Below the pieces are notes generated by a model, which had not been told where the DNA came from, did no database searches, and saw only the letters and a program-made list of their open reading frames with translations. The position numbers and the translations under genes were made by a program. A stretch of DNA of 64,000 bases from contig NZ_JAKWJU010000002.1 in the NCBI RefSeq assembly GCF_022524345.1, forward strand, positions 1,860,001 through 1,924,000. Direction: 5' to 3'. Positions 1 through 7,144 of this stretch are shown one piece after another. The first letter of the stretch is position 1, and each line of letters opens with the position of its first letter. Origin of the DNA: Streptomyces marispadix. GTDB taxonomy: Bacteria > Actinomycetota > Actinomycetes > Streptomycetales > Streptomycetaceae.

Positions 1-788
1 TGTGGGCCGGAATGGCCGTGATGGTCGCGCCGTTCCTGTGGATGGCGCTGTCGGCGTTCAAGTCGGAGAAGGACCTCGGCGCGACACCCACGGTGTGGAT
101 CCCCGAGGACTGGACGCTGATCCACTTCGAGAAGCTGGTCGGACTCCTCGACGTCGGCGCCCACTTCTTCAACTCCACCCTCGTCGCCGTGGTCGTCACC
201 GCGTGCAACCTGGTCTTCTGCTCGATGCTCGGCTACGCACTGGCGAAGCTGAACTTCGCGGGGAAACGGCCGGTGTTCGCGCTCGTGATGTGCGCGCTGA
301 TGGTGCCGGGCAATCTGATGCTGATGCCGATGTTCGTGATGGTCAGCAAGATGGGCCTGATCGACTCCTACGCGGCGCTGATCCTGCCGTTCGCGGCAGG
401 CGCGTTCGGCGTCTTCCTCATGCGGCAGTTCATGACGGCGATACCGGACGAGCTACTGGAGGCGGCCCGCATCGACGGCGCCGGAGAGTGGTTCATCTTC
501 TGGCGGATCGCGATGCCGCTGGTCAAGCCCGCACTCGCCACGCTCGCGATCTTCACGTTCCTCCAGTCCTGGAACAACTTCCTGTGGCCGCTGGTGGCCA
601 CCAACGACCCCGGCAAGTACACCCTTCCGGTGGCGCTGGCCACGTTCGCCATCGACCCGACGAAGACCAACGGCTCCAACGGGGTGCTGATGGCGGGCGC
701 GTTCCTCGTCGTGCTGCCCGTGCTGCTGGTCTTCATCCTGCTCCAGCGCTACTTCACGCAGGGCATCGCCACCGCGGGCCTGAAGTAG
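1..788 (+). CDS. Sugar ABC transporter permease, MalG/CUT1 type (5' end missing)
   Basis: This is the C-terminal part of an inner-membrane permease that forms the channel of a carbohydrate ABC importer. The frame is open from the first bases of the window, so the start lies outside. Several hydrophobic helices are visible, and the EAA loop that docks on the ATPase reads EAARIDGAGEWFIFWRIAMP near residues 155-175 of the visible part. The C-terminus (QRYFTQGIATAGLK) is typical of CUT1 MalG-like subunits. It lies 125 bp upstream of a GH39 glycosidase gene on the same strand, so it probably imports the oligosaccharide used by this locus. The partner permease and binding protein should lie just upstream. 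Substrate is inferred only. Confidence 0.93.
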   Translation, partial: WAGMAVMVAPFLWMALSAFKSEKDLGATPTVWIPEDWTLIHFEKLVGLLDVGAHFFNSTLVAVVVTACNLVFCSMLGYALAKLNFAGKRPVFALVMCALMVPGNLMLMPMFVMVSKMGLIDSYAALILPFAAGAFGVFLMRQFMTAIPDELLEAARIDGAGEWFIFWRIAMPLVKPALATLAIFTFLQSWNNFLWPLVATNDPGKYTLPVALATFAIDPTKTNGSNGVLMAGAFLVVLPVLLVFILLQRYFTQGIATAGLK

Positions 789-913
789 GCCCGTACGACC
801 GACCGTTCGACCCCGCAGTCCCAGTCCCGCAGCAGGCCGGCCCGTACCGGGTCCCCGCACCAGGTCTCCATACCGGCCGTGTATGCGCATCCATCGAGAG
901 GTGAACCCCCACC

Positions 914-2779
914 ATGACCGAGAAGAACGCCGCTCGCCTCGACTGGGAGCAGCGCATCGGCCTCCCGAGCGAAGAGCCGCTGACCGGCACCGCCGGCCTG
1001 CCCGCGCCCACGGGCCTGCGCTCCGAGGACGGCACCGGCCATGTGCTGCTCGACTGGCACCCGGTGGAGGGCGCGCTGGGGTATCTCGTGTACCGCGCCG
1101 ACACGGTCGACGGTCCCTACGAGCCCCTGGACCACCGCGGCGGCGACGTGCTGGCGGTGCCCTCGCCGCCGTACGCGGACTCGCTCGCCGAGCCGGGCCA
1201 GGGCTACTGGTACAAGGTCGCCTCCTGGACCGACTCCGGCCCCGGGCCGCTGACGGCCGAGCCCGTACGCGGATGCCCCAAGGCGCCCGGCACCCGGCGC
1301 CCGACGGTGGACGTCGCGGTCGACGCCTCCGCGGAGCCCGTGCCGCTGCCGCCCGTGTGGAACCGGATGATCGGCGCCGAGCATCTGTCCATGCTGGTGC
1401 TGGACGAGCCGGGGCCGGGCGGCGCCGACGCGGCGAAGGAGTACGCCGACGCGCTGGGCATCGTCCGCGACGAGCTCGGTGTGCGCACCGTGCGGGCGCA
1501 CGGCACGTTCCTGCCGGAGTGCGTGAGCGTGCGCGACGACGGCTCCTTCGACTTCTCCGGGCTGGACGAGGTCTACGACCGCTTCCTCGCCACCGGTCTC
1601 AAGCCGGTCGTCGAACTCTCCTTCATGCCCGCCGAGTTGGCGCTCGATCCCGACTACACCATCTTCGAGTACAAGGGCATCGCCTCGGTGCCGCGCAGCT
1701 GGGAGCGGTGGGGCGATCTGTGCCGCGAGCTGACGGTGCATCTGCGCGAGCGCTACGGCGCGGACGAGGTCGCCGGCTGGGAGTTCGAGGTCTGGAACGA
1801 GGCCAACCTGGAGGTCTTCTGGAACGGCACCCAGGCCCAGTACCACCTGCTGTACGAGACCGCCGCCCGTGCCGTGAAGAGCGTGGACGCGCGCATCCGC
1901 GTAGGCGGCCCGGGCTCGGCGGCCGCGAAGTGGGTCGGCCCCCTGCTGGAGCACTGCCGCGAGCACGACGTGCCGATCGACTTCGTCTCCACGCACACCT
2001 ACGGCAACGCCCCGCTCGACTTCCGTCCCGAGACCCGCTCGTTCGCCGAGGCCACGGGCAGGCCCGAGCCGGAGATCCTGTGGACGGAGTGGGGCGTGAC
2101 CCCCACCCACTTCCACCGCGTCAGCGACTCGGTCTTCTCCGCGCCGTTCGTGCTGCGCGGCGTGAAGAGCGCCCTCGCCTCGACCGACGCCCTCGCGTAC
2201 TGGGTGGCGTCCGACCACTTCGAGGAGCTGGGCCGCCCGCCGAGGCTCTTCCACGGCGGCTTCGGGCTGCTGACTGTCGGCAATCTGCGCAAGCCGCGCT
2301 TCTGGGCGCTGCGCATGCTCACCCAGCTCGAAGGCGGTCGCGTACCGGCGGCGGTGAGCGGCGACGGCGCCGAGGCGCTGGTGGAGGTCCTGGCCACTCG
2401 CACGGACGACTGCGCGAGCGTCGACGTGCTGTGCTGGAACGGCACCCTCGACCAGACGAAGCTCGACGGTTCGGCGGCGCTCGGCCGCGAGGTCCGTATC
2501 GAGGTCGACGGGCTGCCGCCGGGCGCCTGCTACTCGGTCACCAGGCGGCGCGTCGACGAGACGCACTCCAACATCAAGGCCGTCTGGGACGCCGTGGACG
2601 GCGGCCACAGCGACTGGCCGAACGAGCGCCAGTGGGCCGAACTGCGCGCCGCCGACGAGCTGTTCGAGGAGTCCGCCGGCACCGTCACAGCCGACGGCGA
2701 CGGATCGCTCGTACTCACCTGCGACCTGCCGATGCCCGGCATCGGCGCACTGCGCCTCGACAGGGCCGATACGGCCTGA
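914..2779 (+). CDS. GH39 glycoside hydrolase (beta-xylosidase / alpha-L-iduronidase family)
   Basis: This 621-residue protein has a fibronectin type III-like domain at about residues 28-120 and then a GH39 TIM barrel. The acid/base glutamate is E296 in EVWNEAN and the nucleophile is E392 in LWTEWG, both well conserved. There is no signal peptide, so it should act in the cytoplasm on imported oligosaccharide. GH39 contains both beta-D-xylosidases and alpha-L-iduronidases; the sulfatase and FGE genes downstream make a uronic-acid or sulfated substrate worth considering, but this is inference. The ATG follows a GAGAGGTG element. It sits between the ABC permease and the Tat-exported glycoamylase-like gene and is probably co-transcribed with both. 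Confidence 0.88.
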   Translation: MTEKNAARLDWEQRIGLPSEEPLTGTAGLPAPTGLRSEDGTGHVLLDWHPVEGALGYLVYRADTVDGPYEPLDHRGGDVLAVPSPPYADSLAEPGQGYWYKVASWTDSGPGPLTAEPVRGCPKAPGTRRPTVDVAVDASAEPVPLPPVWNRMIGAEHLSMLVLDEPGPGGADAAKEYADALGIVRDELGVRTVRAHGTFLPECVSVRDDGSFDFSGLDEVYDRFLATGLKPVVELSFMPAELALDPDYTIFEYKGIASVPRSWERWGDLCRELTVHLRERYGADEVAGWEFEVWNEANLEVFWNGTQAQYHLLYETAARAVKSVDARIRVGGPGSAAAKWVGPLLEHCREHDVPIDFVSTHTYGNAPLDFRPETRSFAEATGRPEPEILWTEWGVTPTHFHRVSDSVFSAPFVLRGVKSALASTDALAYWVASDHFEELGRPPRLFHGGFGLLTVGNLRKPRFWALRMLTQLEGGRVPAAVSGDGAEALVEVLATRTDDCASVDVLCWNGTLDQTKLDGSAALGREVRIEVDGLPPGACYSVTRRRVDETHSNIKAVWDAVDGGHSDWPNERQWAELRAADELFEESAGTVTADGDGSLVLTCDLPMPGIGALRLDRADTA

Positions 2780-2832
2780 TTCCGGGCCACGACGACTGCA
2801 CGTCCACCGAACGACGAAGGAGTCGCACCACC

Positions 2833-4233
2833 ATGAAACGACGGACCATTCTCGCGGCCGGAGCGGGTGCGTCGGCCGCACTCGCCCTCGGTGCCCCGGC
2901 GACACCCGCCGCGGCCCGCAGCCGCGCCACGACCGAACTGCTGCACCGCTGGTTCCGTGACACCTACGCCTCCATCGAGGCCATGCACTCCGAACTCGGC
3001 CTGGCCGCCGACAAGATCGACGTCAGCGGCGCCAAGCCGAAACGCAGCGTCCAGACCTCCCCCACCAACATCGGCTGCGGCATCTGGTCGACGGTCGCTG
3101 CCGCCGGGCTCGGCGTGATCAGCGGCCGTACGATGCGCAAGCGCCTGGCGGGCACGGTCGCGGCGGTGGAGAAGCTTGAGCGCGCCAAGGGCTTCTGGCT
3201 CAACTGGTACGACGCGGACACCGGCAAGGTGCTCACCAAGTGGCCCGAGACCGGCGACGAGGTACGGCCGTTCCTCTCGTCGGTCGACAACGCCTGGCTG
3301 ATCACGGGGCTGCGGATCGCGGCAGCCGCCGACCCGTCGCTCGCCCCGCGCGTGGACGCACTGCTCGCGGACGCCGACTGGTCCTTCTACTACACGCCGT
3401 ACGACGAGGCCGACCCCGCCAAGCACCCCGGCCAGATACACGGCGGCTACTGGACGGACGACGGCACCTTCACCTCGCACTGGTACGGGGCGCTCAACAC
3501 CGAGCCCCGCATGGCCAGTTACCTCGGCATCGCCGACGGCAGCCTGCCGGGCGAGCACTACTGGCGCACGTTCCGCACGATGGTCCCGGAGAACGAGCAG
3601 GAGCAGAAGCCCGAGGGCGAGTACGTGACGGTCGACGGAGTGCGTCTCTTCCGCGGTCACTACACCTACCGCGGCCGGAAGCTGATCCCGAGCTGGGGCG
3701 GCTCGATGTTCGAGGCGCTGATGGTGCCGCTGTTCGTGCCCGAGGGCGAGTGGGCGCCCGGAGCGTGGGGCCTGACGCACAAGCGCTATATCCGCAGTCA
3801 TATCGAACACGGCCTGGAAGAGGAGAAGTTGGGCTACTGGGGCTTCTCCCCCGCCAACATCCCCGCGGGCGGCTACAGCGAGTACGGCGTGGACGCGATC
3901 GGCATGACCGTCGACGGCTACTTCTCCAAGGGCGTCGTCACACCGCACGCCTCCTTCCTGGCCATGCAGTTCGAGCCGGGGGCGTCCGTGGCCAACCTGG
4001 TGAAGATCGGCCGTGACTTCGGGGCCTACCACGACGGGCTGGGCTTCCGTGACTCCGTCGACGTGCGCGAGGGGACCGTCAGCGACTTCATGCTCGCCCT
4101 GGACCAGGGCATGGTCGCCGCGGGGCTCGCGCAGGTGCTCAGCCCCGGGCTGCTCCAAAGTGCCTTCCGCTCGGGCGGCTTCGCGCGGAACGTACGGCCG
4201 CTGCTGGCCAAGGAGGACTTCGGCATAGGCTGA
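2833..4233 (+). CDS. Tat-exported glycoamylase-like (PF10091 / GH144-type) protein
   Basis: This 466-residue protein starts MKRRTILAAGAGAS, a twin-arginine signal followed by a short hydrophobic stretch and an AxA-type cleavage site near residue 29. The rest is an (alpha/alpha)6-type domain with the marks of the PF10091 glycoamylase family: NIGCGIWSTVAA near residue 80, SWGGSMFEALMVPLF near residue 290, and WGFSPANIPAGGYSEYGV near residue 335. Characterised relatives include GH144 endo-beta-1,2-glucanases, but the family is broad and the substrate here is unknown. It lies 53 bp after the GH39 stop with an AAGGAG ribosome site, in a locus that also codes for a sulfatase. It is probably the outer enzyme that trims the polymer before import. 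Confidence 0.82.
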   Translation: MKRRTILAAGAGASAALALGAPATPAAARSRATTELLHRWFRDTYASIEAMHSELGLAADKIDVSGAKPKRSVQTSPTNIGCGIWSTVAAAGLGVISGRTMRKRLAGTVAAVEKLERAKGFWLNWYDADTGKVLTKWPETGDEVRPFLSSVDNAWLITGLRIAAAADPSLAPRVDALLADADWSFYYTPYDEADPAKHPGQIHGGYWTDDGTFTSHWYGALNTEPRMASYLGIADGSLPGEHYWRTFRTMVPENEQEQKPEGEYVTVDGVRLFRGHYTYRGRKLIPSWGGSMFEALMVPLFVPEGEWAPGAWGLTHKRYIRSHIEHGLEEEKLGYWGFSPANIPAGGYSEYGVDAIGMTVDGYFSKGVVTPHASFLAMQFEPGASVANLVKIGRDFGAYHDGLGFRDSVDVREGTVSDFMLALDQGMVAAGLAQVLSPGLLQSAFRSGGFARNVRPLLAKEDFGIG

Positions 4234-4443
4234 GTGCTCGGCGGCGGCTCACAAGGCCGCCCGCCGCCCAGGTACGCCGGGGCAGCGCCGGTGGCACATC
4301 CCCGGCGCTGTCCCGGCCCGCAACGACCGCCGTGGCGCCGGGCCCTCGCCGTGGAGCCGTGGCGGACGGCACCGACGCTCAGCTCCGACGTTCGGCCCTG
4401 GACGTTCGGTCCTGACGTTCAGCCCGCCTTCAGGAAGGACTCC

Positions 4444-5868
4444 GTGACGCCGCCGCCCGAACCGCGCCCCAACATCGTGCTGTTCATGACGGACGACCAC
4501 GCCGTGCCCGCCATCGGAGCGTACGGCAGCGTGATCAACCGGACCCCGTCGGTCGACCGGCTGGCCGACGAGGGCATGCGTTTCGACAACACCTTCTGCA
4601 CGAACGCGATCTGCTCGCCCGCCCGCGCGACGCTGCTGACCGGCACCTACAGCCACGTCAACGGCATGACGTCGCTTGAGAGTCCCGACCACACCTTCGA
4701 CGCGACGCAACCGAGCTTCCCCGAACTGCTGCAACAGGCGGGCTATCAGACCGCGATCTTCGGCAAGTGGCATCTGGGGCACGGCGGCAGGAGCGATCCA
4801 CGCGGCTTCGACCACTGGGAGATCCTGCCGGAGCACGGCGTCTACAACGACCCGACGTTCCTGACCGCCGACGGCGAGCGCGCCTACTCCGGCTACGTCA
4901 CCGACATCATCACCGACCTCGCCCTGAACTGGCTGGACAAGCGCGACCCCGGCCGCCCCTTCGCAGTGCTCGTACAACACAAGGCGCCGCACCGGCACTT
5001 CGAGCCCGCCGAGCGGCACCGCAACCTCTACGCACACGAGGACATCCAGGCTCCCCCGACCCTCCACGACGACCTCGACGGCCGGGCCACGGCCGCACGC
5101 GAGGCACGCCTCGGCATGGCCGACCTGGTGGCCGACGACCTCAAGGAGCCCGTGCCGGAGGGCCTTTCGGAACGCGAGGAGCGCGAGTGGCGCTACCAGC
5201 GCTACATCAAGGACTATCTGCGGGTCGTGGCGGCGCTCGACGAGAACGTCGGCCGCGTACTGCACTTTCTGAGCGTCGCGGGGCTGGCGGAGGACACGGC
5301 GGTCGCCTACACCTCGGACCACGGCTTCTTCCTCGGTGAACACGGCTGGTTCGACAAGCGGTTCATGTACGACCCGTCGATGCGCATTCCGCTGGTGATG
5401 CGCTGGCCCGGGGTCGTCGCGCCCGGTTCCGTCAGCGAAGAACTCGTGGCGAACGTGGACTTCGCACCGACGCTGCTGGACATCGCGGGCGTCGAACCGC
5501 CCGAGCGCATGCAGGGCCGCAGCCTGCTGCCCCTGCTGCGTGGCGAGACCCCCGGAGACTGGCGCACCGGCGTCTACTACCGCTACTACATGCATCTCGA
5601 CCACGACCACAACGTGCAGGCCAGCTACGGCATCCGCACCCGCACGCACAAGCTGATCCACTACCCCGGGCACGGCTCGGGCGCCTCGGGCGCCGGCCCG
5701 GAGCGGCGGGAGCCGGAGTGGGAGCTGTTCGACCTCGTACGCGACCCCGACGAGCTGCACAACCGCTACGAGGACCCCGAATACGCGGACCTGGCCGAGG
5801 AGTTGAAGCGTCAGCTCGCGGCGCTCCAGGCGAGTCACGGGGACACTCCCGAGGGTGTGCTCCCCTGA
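4444..5868 (+). CDS. Type I formylglycine-dependent sulfatase
   Basis: The protein hydrolyses a sulfate ester (or N-sulfate) on a carbohydrate. The first metal-binding motif is NIVLFMTDDHA at residues 10-20, and the active-site signature is C57-S-P-A-R, whose cysteine must be converted to formylglycine. Later alkaline-phosphatase-fold motifs are FGKWHLGHGG and TSDHGFFLGEHGWFDK, and the length (474 residues) suits the family. No signal peptide is present, so it should act in the cytoplasm. The GTG start at 4444 is chosen because AGGAAGG lies about 6 bp upstream; the 210 bp before it are open in frame but look non-coding. The FGE gene follows directly. The closest functional type (heparan, GlcNAc-6 or iduronate sulfatase) cannot be decided by eye. 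Confidence 0.92.
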   Translation: MTPPPEPRPNIVLFMTDDHAVPAIGAYGSVINRTPSVDRLADEGMRFDNTFCTNAICSPARATLLTGTYSHVNGMTSLESPDHTFDATQPSFPELLQQAGYQTAIFGKWHLGHGGRSDPRGFDHWEILPEHGVYNDPTFLTADGERAYSGYVTDIITDLALNWLDKRDPGRPFAVLVQHKAPHRHFEPAERHRNLYAHEDIQAPPTLHDDLDGRATAAREARLGMADLVADDLKEPVPEGLSEREEREWRYQRYIKDYLRVVAALDENVGRVLHFLSVAGLAEDTAVAYTSDHGFFLGEHGWFDKRFMYDPSMRIPLVMRWPGVVAPGSVSEELVANVDFAPTLLDIAGVEPPERMQGRSLLPLLRGETPGDWRTGVYYRYYMHLDHDHNVQASYGIRTRTHKLIHYPGHGSGASGAGPERREPEWELFDLVRDPDELHNRYEDPEYADLAEELKRQLAALQASHGDTPEGVLP

Positions 5869-5992
5869 TCGCGGGCGCGTGGAGGGCAGATCGGAGAGCG
5901 GTTCGTTGACGGAGCGTTCGCAGACCGGGTCTTCGCGGGGCACGGCCGGGAAGGCGTGCTGTGTGCCGTCACGGCCCGGCGCGGGTGCGGAT

Positions 5993-6931
5993 ATGGACCC
6001 CGGGGCGGGCGCGGTCCCGGACCCGGGCGCCGTGATGGACTCCCACGCCCCCGCACATCACACCCCCGCCCGGCAATCCCCATACGGGGGCTGGTGCGAA
6101 CTGCCCGGCGGCGCCTTCCTGATGGGCTGCGACGACGCCCCCTATCCGGCGGACGGCGAGGGCCCCGTGCGCGAGGTGACGCTCGCTCCGTTCCGCCTGG
6201 CGGCCACGGCCGTCACCACCGCCGAGTTCGCGGCCTTCGTGGAAGCTACGGGCCACCGCACGGACGCCGAGCGCTTCGGCTGGTCGTTCGTCTTCGGCGG
6301 CTTCCTGCCGAGGGACTTCCCGCCCACGCGCGCCGCCGCCGCGGCCCCCTGGTGGCGTCAGGTGTACGGGGCGGACTGGCGCCACCCGGAGGGCCCCGGC
6401 TCCGGATCGGACGGCCGCGAGGACCACCCGGTCGTGCACGTCTCGTACAACGACGCGCAGGCGTACTGCACTTGGGCGGGCGCACGGCTGCCCACCGAGG
6501 CCGAGTGGGAGTACGGCGCACGTGGCGGGCTGTGCGGCATGCCCTACCCATGGGGCGACGAGCGTGATCCGGACGGCACCCACCGGATGAACATCTGGCG
6601 CGGTTCCTTCCCTGAACGCAACACCGCGGCGGACGGCTACGCCGGTACCTGTCCCGTGGACGCGTTCCCGCCCAACGCCTACGGCCTGTTCAACATGACG
6701 GGCAACGTCTGGGAGTGGTGCGCGGACCCGTTCACCACCGGACCCGCTCCCGGTCCCGGCTCGCACCCCGGCCCCGACTCCGACTCCGGCTCCGGCTCCG
6801 GCTCCCGTGCGCTGCGCGGCGGTTCGCATCTGTGCCATGAGTCGTACTGCCTGCGCTACCGCACCTCCGCACGCATGGGGAACTCCCCCGACTCCTCCTC
6901 GGGCAACACCGGATTCCGGCTCGCCCGCTGA
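5993..6931 (+). CDS. Formylglycine-generating enzyme (sulfatase activator)
   Basis: This is the copper-dependent oxidase that turns the CSPAR cysteine of the sulfatase just upstream into formylglycine. Family motifs are LPGGAFLMGCDD, HPVVHVSYNDAQAYCTWAGA, RLPTEAEWEYGARGG, MTGNVWEWC and the C-terminal RGGSHLCHESYCLRYRTSAR, which supplies the two catalytic cysteines; it ends GNTGFRLAR as expected. The start is uncertain. GTG at 5855 would overlap the sulfatase by 14 bp and add low-complexity sequence; ATG at 5993 is used here; ATG at 6035 also keeps the whole core. A Pro/Gly/Asp/Ser-rich insert coded by 6-bp repeats (about 6741-6807) sits between WEWC and RGGS, at a surface loop that is normally short. 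Confidence 0.92.
   Translation: MDPGAGAVPDPGAVMDSHAPAHHTPARQSPYGGWCELPGGAFLMGCDDAPYPADGEGPVREVTLAPFRLAATAVTTAEFAAFVEATGHRTDAERFGWSFVFGGFLPRDFPPTRAAAAAPWWRQVYGADWRHPEGPGSGSDGREDHPVVHVSYNDAQAYCTWAGARLPTEAEWEYGARGGLCGMPYPWGDERDPDGTHRMNIWRGSFPERNTAADGYAGTCPVDAFPPNAYGLFNMTGNVWEWCADPFTTGPAPGPGSHPGPDSDSGSGSGSRALRGGSHLCHESYCLRYRTSARMGNSPDSSSGNTGFRLAR
6741..6807 (+). repeat. 6-bp microsatellite inside the FGE gene
   Basis: The stretch is built from CCCGGT/CCCGAC/CTCCGG-type hexamers that encode alternating Pro-Gly, Asp-Ser and Gly-Ser pairs. Copy number changes would keep the reading frame, so length may vary between strains. Confidence 0.7.
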
Positions 6932-6975
6932 CGTCGCTCTCTGACGTCGCCCGCTTACATCGCCCGCTGACGTCG
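6928..6975. repeat. Three copies of CTGACGTCG around the FGE stop
   Basis: CTGACGTCG is found at 6928, 6941 and 6967. Each copy contains the palindrome GACGTC. They lie just upstream of the GH35 promoter, so they may be a regulator site or only a local duplication. Confidence 0.5.
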
Positions 6976-7008
6976 TACGGAGCCGCCGAACTGCTCCTCG
7001 CCGACCCC

Positions 7009-7038
7009 TTGTTCAGCCTTCTTGTAAGCGCATACAGT
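7009..7038 (+). promoter_or_regulatory. Candidate promoter of the GH35 gene
   Basis: TTGTTC (7009-7014) and TACAGT (7033-7038) are spaced by 18 bp and lie about 107 bp before the GH35 start, in an AT-richer patch of an otherwise GC-rich gap. The -10 element overlaps the LacI-type operator. No transcript data were available, so the call rests on consensus and position. Confidence 0.5.
7023..7036. promoter_or_regulatory. LacI-family operator candidate
   Basis: The 14-mer TGTAAGCGCATACA matches the LacI/GalR-family palindrome TGTAAGCGCTTACA at 13 of 14 positions, with the diagnostic central CG. It overlaps the candidate -10 box, a position expected for a repressor induced by a sugar. No LacI gene is in the window; one could lie left of position 1 with the rest of the transporter operon. 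Confidence 0.68.
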
Positions 7039-7144
7039 CTCGGCGCGGCGCAACCGCGAGACCATCGCACGGCCCTCGCCGCCCAGTCGGGGCCGGGCCA
7101 GAGCGCGCGCCGTTCCCCTCCCCCGCGGACATGGAGAGCCAGAC

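Noticed and set aside
749..2905. 718-residue open frame on the minus strand opposite GH39
   Set aside because: It is the antisense shadow of a GC3-biased gene: its composition is Arg/Gly/Val-rich without any domain motif, and the plus-strand GH39 has both catalytic residues.
883..4233. One long plus-strand frame covering GH39 and the glycoamylase-like gene
   Set aside because: Only its last 466 codons match a family. The first part lies out of frame with GH39 and is noise.
4234..4443. N-terminal extension of the sulfatase
   Set aside because: The stretch is Pro/Arg-rich with no signal peptide, and a ribosome site precedes GTG 4444.
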